Source of the DNA: Phycisphaerales bacterium
Lineage (GTDB): Bacteria > Planctomycetota > Phycisphaerae > Phycisphaerales > UBA1924
Direction: 5' to 3'
Length of the DNA stretch: 10,457 nt
Assembly (NCBI GenBank): GCA_030680655.1
Contig: JAUXUZ010000195.1
Coordinates: 1-10,457, forward strand
The translations under genes were made by a program, and so were the position numbers. Positions 1-5,763 of this stretch are shown here, piece after piece. The first letter of the stretch is position 1. The number at the start of each line of letters is the position of its first letter. The notes beneath the pieces are model-generated. The model was not told where the DNA came from. It saw nothing but the letters and a program-made list of their open reading frames with translations, and did not search any database.

Positions 1-178
1 GGTCAACGATCGCCGGCTTGATCGGCGGCTTCGGCTTGGCGGTGAGCCCCGGTCCGGGCGTCGCGCCTGGCACCGGCGGCTTGGCGGGGTCATGCGGGTC
101 GACCTTGCTGGTCTGCGACAGCGCTGTCGCAGAGAGGGTCAGCCCAGCGAGCGTGGCGATCATCGTTGCGCGGTTCAT
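1..178 (-). CDS. Exported proline-rich protein of unknown function (C-terminus cut by window edge)
   Basis: Only the first 59 codons are in the window; the gene continues past position 1. The protein begins MNRATMIATLAGLTLSATAL, with a short basic start, a hydrophobic core and an Ala/Ser-rich cleavage region, so it is probably a Sec-exported protein. The mature part is rich in Pro, Lys and Gly, consistent with a disordered linker. The ATG overlaps the stop codon of the upstream lipoprotein gene in an ATGA arrangement. A GGGAG ribosome binding site lies about 7 bases before the ATG, inside the end of that gene. The two are therefore very likely co-transcribed and translationally coupled. No catalytic or binding motif is visible in this fragment and I do not recognise the family. 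Confidence 0.7.
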   Translation of the reverse strand, partial: MNRATMIATLAGLTLSATALSQTSKVDPHDPAKPPVPGATPGPGLTAKPKPPIKPAIVD

Positions 179-783
179 GGATTGCTCCCGCCGGTTGGTG
201 GGTTGGAGGGCTGCTGGTGTATTGAAGGAACGACGCGGGCTGGCGGGCGAACGGGCTGGCCCGCGGCCGCGAGCGCCCGCACGGCGACCGCGCCGGTGAG
301 ATGATCGCCCGCACGCAGGTCCTGTGGCACGAGCGAGCGCCGCACACCCAGCGCGAGCGCTTCGTCGTCAGAGAGCGTCTCGCGGATGCGCACACCCTGC
401 GCACGCAGCAGCACCCGGGCGAGGTCGGCGGGTGTGGCCAGCGCATCGGGCCCTGGAGGCAGCTGCCCATCAAGGATGCCGGCCCGCCTGGCGACGCCCA
501 GCCGATCGATGAAGTCACCGTCGGTGCGCTTGCCGGCGGCGAGCAGCACGCTGGCGAGCAGCTCATCCCAGGTGACGCTCGAACGCTGCTCGAGGGCCTC
601 AAAGAAGTCGAGTTGGCTTACCGCCCCGGAACCGGAGACCCCCGTGGTCATCGATGTGACGGGTTGCTCAGCCGCGGAACGATCGCTGGAAGTTGATGTG
701 TGGCAGCCGGAAGCGATAAACACCCCAAATAGGGGGTAAGCCAGGAGCGCGATCCTGCTTGTTGTTGCGCGTTCCATCTGCAT
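175..783 (-). CDS. Putative lipoprotein of unknown function
   Basis: This is a 202-residue protein starting at the ATG at 783, which has GGAGGG upstream at 793-798. A TTG at 801 in frame is possible but lies before that ribosome binding site. The N-terminus (ERATTSR, then a hydrophobic stretch ending FIASGC) is a lipoprotein signal with a lipobox; the lipidated Cys is about residue 27. A Ser/Thr-rich spacer follows. The folded part runs from about residue 58 to 175, and the tail is Pro-rich (ending PSNPPTGGSNP). The middle contains AGILDG followed about 15 residues later by a TPADLARVLLRAQG segment. This faintly recalls an S-layer homology repeat, but the match is too weak for a name. The next gene overlaps it by 4 bases, so the pair probably acts together at the envelope. 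Function unknown. Confidence 0.75.
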   Translation of the reverse strand: MQMERATTSRIALLAYPLFGVFIASGCHTSTSSDRSAAEQPVTSMTTGVSGSGAVSQLDFFEALEQRSSVTWDELLASVLLAAGKRTDGDFIDRLGVARRAGILDGQLPPGPDALATPADLARVLLRAQGVRIRETLSDDEALALGVRRSLVPQDLRAGDHLTGAVAVRALAAAGQPVRPPARVVPSIHQQPSNPPTGGSNP

Positions 784-910
784 CAAATCGTGGCCCTCCA
801 ATGGCCTACCGGCCGCGGCTGCGCGGCTTGCCTGATTCTATCGGGCAATCTGACTGGTTATCGGCATGTCGGGGGGGTGAATCCTGCCATTTCCCATTCT
901 GAGAACACCC

Positions 911-938
911 TTGGCATGCGAAAAGGTTGCTGTATACT
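911..938 (+). promoter_or_regulatory. Sigma-70-type promoter of the LuxR-type regulator gene
   Basis: TTGGCA at 911-916 (five of six to TTGACA) and TATACT at 933-938 (five of six to TATAAT) are separated by 16 bases. The sequence points toward the regulator at 1084. Transcription would start near 945 and leave a leader of roughly 140 bases. It is the best promoter match found in the window. Confidence 0.6.
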
Positions 939-962
939 CAAAGCGTGGGCGTACCCGCTTTG
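939..962. promoter_or_regulatory. Perfect dyad over the start site, candidate operator
   Basis: CAAAGCG (939-945) and CGCTTTG (956-962) form a perfect 7-base inverted repeat with a 10-base spacer, directly after the -10 box. This position suits a repressor or autoregulatory binding site. An overlapping hairpin, ACCCGC (953-958) with GCGGGT (964-969), shares bases with the right arm, so the two pairings exclude each other in RNA or cruciform form. No T-run follows, so it is not an intrinsic terminator. Confidence 0.4.
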
Positions 963-1083
963 GGCGGGTTGATTCCCTCGTGGTCGTGGTGCTCTCAGGC
1001 TCCCATGCGTCGGACCGTATTCTCCACCCGACCACTCGCACGTGCTTTGCGCCCCTAGGTCCGATGCTCTGAATGAGAGTGGC

Positions 1084-2004
1084 ATGAAAAGGGTCGCAAT
1101 CCTCACATCGTGTATCACCGAAACCCTGGGGCACCTTCCCGGAGTGGCGACGACCGACTGGGCGGACCGCGCCGCCGGGTCACTTGCGCGCGCCGTGGGG
1201 CGCGGCAGCGCGAGCGTGCTGATCGGCAGCCTCGATGCGCGCGGGTTCCTGATTCAAGTGGAGCTTGCCGGCGCGGCTCGCAGCGACGACTCGTGGCCCA
1301 TCGATGCGCACCCCGGTATCGGCGGCGTCCTGGCCAGTGCCGAGAGCACGCCACCGGTTCCAGACGGGTTTGACGAGCTCCGCCGCGGGTACCGCGTGGG
1401 TGAGTGGGTCGGCTGGTCGCTCGGACCGATCACGCGCCAGACACTCGCAACCACGACGGCGGGCCTCGCCGGACTGAGGAGGGCGGAGAGCCCCGTGTGG
1501 AAGCGATGGGCGAGCACCGGCGGCGGCGAGGTCGGTGAGATCGTCGCGGGGGTTGTCGCCGTGCCGGGAACAGGCGAGTCGCGCGTGGTACTCGCAGAGA
1601 TCGCTTGCCCGGCAACCGCCGACGCGGAGCAGTGCCTGCTCGATTCATCGATGGCATCTGCCGTGCTCGAGGCTGTGCTGCCGATGCTGGCGACAAAGGT
1701 CGCGGCGGCGTTCATCACCGCCGACCGTTCACAGTGGCTCACGCCGCGCGAGGAAGAGGTGCTGTGGCACCTGCTGGCGGGCGAGAAAGTGCCCGACATC
1801 GCCGTCGCGCTTGGGCGCAGCGTGTACACCGTTCACGACCACGTCAAGAGCCTGCACCGCAAGCTGGGGGCATCGAACCGGGGTGAACTGGTTTCGCGGG
1901 CCCTCGGGCACATCGGCCCGCGGGTGCAGGTCCGCTCGGGCGGGATCGACGGACCCGCGTCGCCGGTCCGTTCGACCGGAGCGAGCGGCCGCACGCGGCT
2001 GTGA
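1084..2004 (+). CDS. LuxR-family DNA-binding regulator with uncharacterised N-terminal domain
   Basis: This is a 306-residue protein. The C-terminal part (about residues 218-276) is a clear LuxR/GerE helix-turn-helix: it opens with LTPREEEVLWHLLAG, continues with a recognition-helix region (YTVHDHVKSLHRKLG), and ends SNRGELVSRAL. There is no CheY-type receiver at the N-terminus. Residues 25-215 look like a soluble alpha/beta sensory domain, perhaps PAS- or GAF-like, with a conserved-looking FDELRRGYRVGEWVGWSLGP segment; its ligand cannot be deduced. A basic Ser/Gly-rich tail of about 25 residues follows the HTH. The ATG at 1084 is preferred (GAGAG upstream); a GTG at 1042 in frame would add 14 residues. 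It probably controls transcription of itself or of the divergent lipoprotein operon, given the dyad at its promoter. It converges on the next gene with only 6 bases between stop codons. Confidence 0.85.
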   Translation: MKRVAILTSCITETLGHLPGVATTDWADRAAGSLARAVGRGSASVLIGSLDARGFLIQVELAGAARSDDSWPIDAHPGIGGVLASAESTPPVPDGFDELRRGYRVGEWVGWSLGPITRQTLATTTAGLAGLRRAESPVWKRWASTGGGEVGEIVAGVVAVPGTGESRVVLAEIACPATADAEQCLLDSSMASAVLEAVLPMLATKVAAAFITADRSQWLTPREEEVLWHLLAGEKVPDIAVALGRSVYTVHDHVKSLHRKLGASNRGELVSRALGHIGPRVQVRSGGIDGPASPVRSTGASGRTRL

Positions 2005-2010
2005 CCAGAT

Positions 2011-2649
2011 CTACGGTGCCGGCGTCGGCGCGTCGGGTGACGGTGCTCCACCGCGCGCCACGATGGCGCGGAGCAGGTCGCTGGCGAGCACGGTGTCGTC
2101 TTGAACCTGCACCAGCGCGCGCGCCCACTGACCTTGCTCTAGCACAGGGTTCACCGCCCGGCGCCCAACGCGAACAGAATCTGCGCTCACACGCCGCCCA
2201 TCGCGCTCGAAGCGCTCCACCACCACACGCACAAGCAGCGTTGTCTCCTGCGGCTGCGCGGCCAAGTCGCGGTCGGGGTCGGTCGCGGCGATAACCCTGC
2301 CGCCGGGGGCACGCTCGCCCGGCTCGCCGGTGATGAACGAGATCCGTACGGTCCGCTGCTGGTAATTGACGAGGTCCTCCCACGCCGCCGCCGCGCCCGA
2401 GCGGGCCTCCCAGGGCTTGGCGATGCCCGGTTGGCTCCGCGGCATGCTGGTGATCACCCCCTGCTGCGCGTCGATGCGATCCTCCGCGTACCTGAACTCG
2501 CGCAGGACGTCCCGCGCCGCCTGGAACGTGCTCGCGTAACGATCGGCGGGGACGCGGGCACCCGCGAGGGCGGAGGCGTCCTGCGAGGCGCAGCCGCCGA
2601 TGAGCACGGTTGCGAGGGTGATCGCGGCGGCGATGGAGGCTCGGGTCAT
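2011..2649 (-). CDS. Putative lipoprotein of unknown function
   Basis: This is a 212-residue protein. It begins MTRASIAAAITLATVLIGGC, a lipoprotein signal with an LIGGC lipobox and the lipidated Cys at residue 20. The mature part has a segment of the form RYASTFQAARDVLREFRY followed by AEDRIDAQQGVITS. It resembles small planctomycete lipoproteins with an alpha-beta module (helix followed by a strand reading GVITS); I recognise the style, not a named family. Later parts contain strands (TLLVRVVVERFERDGRR) and a C-terminal Pro/Ala tail. It lies 38 bases after the decarboxylase stop codon on the same strand, so the two are probably one transcript. A small GAGCC/GGCTC hairpin (2676-2689) overlaps that stop. 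No clear ribosome binding site precedes the ATG. An open frame continues upstream to 3009, but it lies inside the decarboxylase in another frame and is not credible as an N-terminal extension. Function unknown. Confidence 0.75.
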   Translation of the reverse strand: MTRASIAAAITLATVLIGGCASQDASALAGARVPADRYASTFQAARDVLREFRYAEDRIDAQQGVITSMPRSQPGIAKPWEARSGAAAAWEDLVNYQQRTVRISFITGEPGERAPGGRVIAATDPDRDLAAQPQETTLLVRVVVERFERDGRRVSADSVRVGRRAVNPVLEQGQWARALVQVQDDTVLASDLLRAIVARGGAPSPDAPTPAP

Positions 2650-2687
2650 GGGGCAAGCGTACCCAGAAAGCGGGCGAGCCGTTCGGC

Positions 2688-4217
2688 TCACACGGGCGTG
2701 TCGCAGAGCAGGCGCCAGGCCTGCTCCACGTGGGGCCGGGCGGTGAACGTGCCGCCGATCGACACGCGGATGATGTAGACGGGCGGGTTGCCCGGACGCT
2801 CGGTGTCGGGGAGGGTCGTGTGGGAGAAGTACGCGCTCCCCGAGGCGTTGAGCCCTTCGAGCAGCGACCGGGCACGGCCGTTCAACGCTCCCGCGAGCTC
2901 GGGGGTCGATGCGTCGCCACGCAGGCGCAGACAGACCAGCGGCGAACAGGCGGGCCTTGGGGCGGCGAGTTCGAAGCGGTCGCTCGCGTGGACCTGCGAC
3001 TCCAGCCACTCGGCCAGTTTCAGGTGGTTACGCACGTGCGTGCGAAGGCCTTCGAGCCCGTAATGGCGCAGCACGCACCAGAGCTTCAGCGAGCGGAAGC
3101 GGCGGCCAAGGGGCACCTGCCAGTCGCGGTAGTCGGTCACCGCGCCGGCGTTGCTGGCCGCGTTGCGGAGGTACTCGGGCGTGACCGAGAGCGCACCGGT
3201 CAGGGCTTCGCTGTCGCGCGTCCAGAAGAGCCCGCAATCGAACGACGTCAGCAGCCACTTGTGCGGGTTGAAGCAGAGCGAGTCGAGGCGGTCGGCGCCG
3301 GCCAGCGGCCCGCGCAGCTCGGGGCAGATGAACGCGGCGCCGCCCATCGCCGCGTCGGCGTGGAGCCAGACGGGGTGCGGCGAGCCGGCGGTCTCGATCG
3401 CCCCGGCGACGGCGGCCAGGTCGTCAAAGGCCATGACGCCGGTGGTGCCGAGGGTGGCGCAGACCATCGCCGGGCGCAGCCCACTCGCAAGGTCGCGGCG
3501 CATCTGCTCGCGGAGCGCACCGGCGTCGATCGACCAGTCGGGCAGCGTCGCGATCTGCCGCACGCGCGCCGTGCCGTCCTCTTCGGTGATGCCCGCGATC
3601 ATCGCCGCCTTGACCACCGACGAGTGCGCCTGGTGGGAGCAGTAGACGACGGGGACGGCGCGAGTGTCACTTCGGCGGAGGCGATGGCGGGCCGCGAGCA
3701 TCGCCACCAGCGTTGATTCGCTGGCGGTTCCCTGGATCACGCCGCCGCCGGGCGATACGGACGACGCGTCCGGCTCGGCGATGAACGACCGCGGGAGCCC
3801 GAGGGCGTGCGCCATCCAGTCGGTGACGCGGGTCTCAAGCTCGGTGCAGGCGGGGCTGGTGGCCCAGAGCATCCCCTGGATGCCCAGCCCGGTGCTGAGC
3901 AGGTCGCCCAGCACCGCCGGCCCGGATCCGTTGCTGGGGAAGTAGGCGAAGAACGACGGGTGCTGCCAGTGCGTGAGCCCTGGCATGACGACCCGCGCGA
4001 TATCGGCGAGCACGTCGTCGAACGGTTCTGGGTGTTCTGGCGCGCGGGCGGGGAGCGCTGCGAGCACATCACCGGGCCGAGCCCGGCTCAGCACGGGCGG
4101 CGCACCGGGCGATTGAAGCGCCTGCCAGTAATCGGCGATCGCGTCGATCGTTGCGTGCCCCTGCCGGCGGAACTCGTCGGGGGACATGTGACCGGGTGTC
4201 GCGGCGTCGGTGCCCAT
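2688..4217 (-). CDS. PLP-dependent aromatic-L-amino-acid decarboxylase family protein (group II)
   Basis: This 509-residue cytoplasmic enzyme has the usual length for the DDC/tyrosine/tryptophan decarboxylase family, which converts aromatic L-amino acids to amines and CO2. Family landmarks occur in order: HPSFFAYFPSN (86-96), a SASES-like TASES region (164-168), SHQAHSSV (194-201, with H198 stacking on PLP), ATLGTTGVMAFDD (254-266), HADAAMGGAAFICPE (286-300, with D288 contacting the PLP nitrogen), FNPHKW (316-321, with K320 the Schiff-base lysine) and DYRDWQVPLGRRFRSLKLW (362-380). Y349, in the PEYLR segment, aligns with human DDC Tyr332. Its presence favours true decarboxylation over the aldehyde-synthase variant, where Phe is found. 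MGG replaces the more usual aromatic-AG after DAA, so the substrate is uncertain (Tyr, Trp, Phe or DOPA). The ATG at 4217 has no ribosome binding site; M11 is an alternative start. The downstream lipoprotein is probably co-transcribed. Confidence 0.9.
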   Translation of the reverse strand: MGTDAATPGHMSPDEFRRQGHATIDAIADYWQALQSPGAPPVLSRARPGDVLAALPARAPEHPEPFDDVLADIARVVMPGLTHWQHPSFFAYFPSNGSGPAVLGDLLSTGLGIQGMLWATSPACTELETRVTDWMAHALGLPRSFIAEPDASSVSPGGGVIQGTASESTLVAMLAARHRLRRSDTRAVPVVYCSHQAHSSVVKAAMIAGITEEDGTARVRQIATLPDWSIDAGALREQMRRDLASGLRPAMVCATLGTTGVMAFDDLAAVAGAIETAGSPHPVWLHADAAMGGAAFICPELRGPLAGADRLDSLCFNPHKWLLTSFDCGLFWTRDSEALTGALSVTPEYLRNAASNAGAVTDYRDWQVPLGRRFRSLKLWCVLRHYGLEGLRTHVRNHLKLAEWLESQVHASDRFELAAPRPACSPLVCLRLRGDASTPELAGALNGRARSLLEGLNASGSAYFSHTTLPDTERPGNPPVYIIRVSIGGTFTARPHVEQAWRLLCDTPV

Positions 4218-4223
4218 GGTGTG

Positions 4224-4252
4224 AAGTTAGCGTCGCTGCGGCGGCCCCGCAA
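4224..4252 (-). promoter_or_regulatory. Weak candidate promoter for the decarboxylase gene
   Basis: Reading the minus strand, TTGCGG (complement of 4247-4252) and TAACTT (complement of 4224-4229) are 17 bases apart. The -10 ends 6 bases before the ATG, so the RNA could start at or next to the start codon. This fits the absence of a ribosome binding site, but each hexamer matches consensus at only three positions. Confidence 0.2.
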
Positions 4253-4274
4253 CGACGCGCCCTGGGCGCCCATG

Positions 4275-4297
4275 AAAAAACCCCGCCGGGGGCGGGG
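4275..4297 (-). terminator. Intrinsic terminator after the protease operon
   Basis: On the minus strand a perfect 7-bp GC stem (CCCCGCC/GGCGGGG, 4281-4297) with a 3-base loop is followed at once by six T residues (4275-4280). It lies 28 bases after the stop codon of the ClpP/NfeD-like gene and isolates that operon from the decarboxylase gene. Confidence 0.85.
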
Positions 4298-4324
4298 CTT
4301 TGTGATCAACGGAACGGGAACGGC

Positions 4325-5704
4325 TCAGGGCCTGCGGCGCTGGCCTTCGGCCTCGCGTGCGCGCTGGGCAAGGGCCCGGAGGATCTCCTCCTGCTGCTGG
4401 AACCACTCGTCGGACAGCACGGCACCGAACCCCTGGGCGAGGTGGAAGCGGAAGTTGGGGTTGACATCGACCCAGCGACGGATCTGCGCGAGGTACTGCC
4501 GGGCCTTGCCCAGCTCGGTGGGGAAGCGGGGGTCGCCGGCGTTGGCGAGCTGCTGAGCAGCGCCGAGCGCGAGGCGGTACTGCACGGCCAGCTCGCCGAC
4601 TTGCTTGTCGATCTTGTGCGCGGTGAGCATGTACTCATCGATGTACTTGGCGGCGTCGTGACCGGCCCACTCGTACTCCTTCACGCCCATCGCCTGAGCG
4701 AGCTCATCGGGCGTCGCGGCGATCGCGACGGCGAACTTGCTCTCGACCGCCTGGATGGCGTTGAGCGTCAAGATCTGGCCGGGACGGTTAAGCAGGTACT
4801 TACCACTGGTGGCGTCCTGGAAGTAGGTGACCTTGCCGGTGGTCTCGTCGATGTTGTAGGAGAGGGGCTCCATGATCTGCATCGAGCGCATGATCTTGGG
4901 GTCACGCCCGCCTTCGACCGAGAGGTCCTCCATCTGGTTGAGCATCTCCAGGAGCTGGACGCCCTTGGTCGCGACGAGCTGGCCGCTCCATCCCGTGCAC
5001 GCGCCGATGTTGCCCTCTGGCATCATGTAGAACTCGGAGATGTTCCACGGGCTCATGGCCGCGGCGGAGATTGCCGACTCAACCCAGGCGACGAGGCGGT
5101 ACTTGGTCTTGTACTTGCGGTAGATCTCGCTGAAGCGGGCGACCTCGAGCCCGTAGCCGCCGCCGGAACGGATGCGCACGACGACGGTGTCAACCTTGTC
5201 CTTGTCGAGCATCGGCATGGCGTCTTCCCACGCCTTGGCCGAGACGACGACGCCCACCATGTCACCCGCCTTCTCGTTCCAGCTGCCGGGAGGGCCGAAG
5301 TTGAGGATCGCGATGCGGTTAGGCTTCCCGGTGAGCGTGCGGTTCTTGGGGAGGTTGTTGGGGGCCGTTGACGTCGGCTTGGCGGGATCCGACGGCGCGA
5401 CGGGCGCCACCCTGTCGGCCGCGGGTTTGTCAGCGGCGGGCGCGGCGGCGGGTGCCGCCGGCGCTGCGGGCCTGGCGGGCTCGGTCTTTTCGACCCTCGA
5501 GACGTCGGCGGTATCGAAGATCTCTTCCTTGCCGTTGACGCTGAAGACGATGAAGCCCGAGTCCTCCTTGACGATCGTGCCGTCGAGCACGCGGCCGTCT
5601 TTGAGGTAGAGCTTGTCGGCAAAGGCACTGACCGAGACGCTCAGCAACGCAACGCCGAGGGCGAGCGCGGTGAGCAGGTTTTTCAGGGTTCGCGGGATTC
5701 GCAT
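4325..5704 (-). CDS. Exported ClpP/NfeD-fold serine protease-like protein with N-terminal KDGR module
   Basis: This is a 459-residue protein with a Sec signal peptide (about 1-29, ending SAFA). Residues 30-75 form a small all-beta module starting DKLYLKDGRVLDGTIVKEDS, of a type common in planctomycete secreted proteins. An Ala/Pro linker covers about 75-120. Residues 128-345 have a ClpP/crotonase fold like NfeD and SppA: TVVVRIRSGGGYG (173-185) supplies the oxyanion glycines, WVESAISAAAMS (207-218) carries the likely nucleophile S213, MPEGNIGAC (228-236) follows, and K247 is at the position of the NfeD catalytic Lys. SAA replaces the usual SAG. TLNAIQAVESKFA (313-325) and the following DELAQAMGV match the end of the NfeD protease domain. 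A charged helical tail reaches residue 459. It lacks NfeD's membrane and OB domains. It starts 59 bases after the paralogous gene upstream; GGAGA precedes the ATG. It is probably a periplasmic peptidase; substrate unknown. Confidence 0.75.
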   Translation of the reverse strand: MRIPRTLKNLLTALALGVALLSVSVSAFADKLYLKDGRVLDGTIVKEDSGFIVFSVNGKEEIFDTADVSRVEKTEPARPAAPAAPAAAPAADKPAADRVAPVAPSDPAKPTSTAPNNLPKNRTLTGKPNRIAILNFGPPGSWNEKAGDMVGVVVSAKAWEDAMPMLDKDKVDTVVVRIRSGGGYGLEVARFSEIYRKYKTKYRLVAWVESAISAAAMSPWNISEFYMMPEGNIGACTGWSGQLVATKGVQLLEMLNQMEDLSVEGGRDPKIMRSMQIMEPLSYNIDETTGKVTYFQDATSGKYLLNRPGQILTLNAIQAVESKFAVAIAATPDELAQAMGVKEYEWAGHDAAKYIDEYMLTAHKIDKQVGELAVQYRLALGAAQQLANAGDPRFPTELGKARQYLAQIRRWVDVNPNFRFHLAQGFGAVLSDEWFQQQEEILRALAQRAREAEGQRRRP

Positions 5705-5763
5705 GGAGGGTCTCCGATTTCTGTTGCGGCTGCTGCGTGTCGTGGATGCAGGGTTGGGCGAGT

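Larger units (their letters stand above)
784..1083. other. Divergent intergenic control region between lipoprotein pair and LuxR-type gene
   Basis: This 300-base gap separates a minus-strand operon from a plus-strand regulator. The plus side holds a strong promoter and a dyad, listed separately. On the minus side the only candidate is a TAGAAT -10-like hexamer (complement of 835-840) with no convincing -35, so the lipoprotein promoter is unresolved. The rest, about 970-1083, would be the untranslated leader of the regulator and shows no convincing open frame with a ribosome binding site. Confidence 0.5.

Noticed and set aside
838..1134. Minus-strand small frames in the divergent control region
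   Set aside because: They overlap the good plus-strand promoter and the start of the regulator; no ribosome binding site and no recognisable features.
2730..3716. Long plus-strand open frame opposite the decarboxylase
   Set aside because: It lies entirely antisense to a gene with clear family motifs; its translation is low-complexity Arg/Gly/Ala, as expected from GC-rich antisense codons.
4151..5371. Long plus-strand open frame opposite the ClpP/NfeD-like gene
   Set aside because: Antisense shadow; it has no ribosome binding site and crosses the terminator at 4275-4297.
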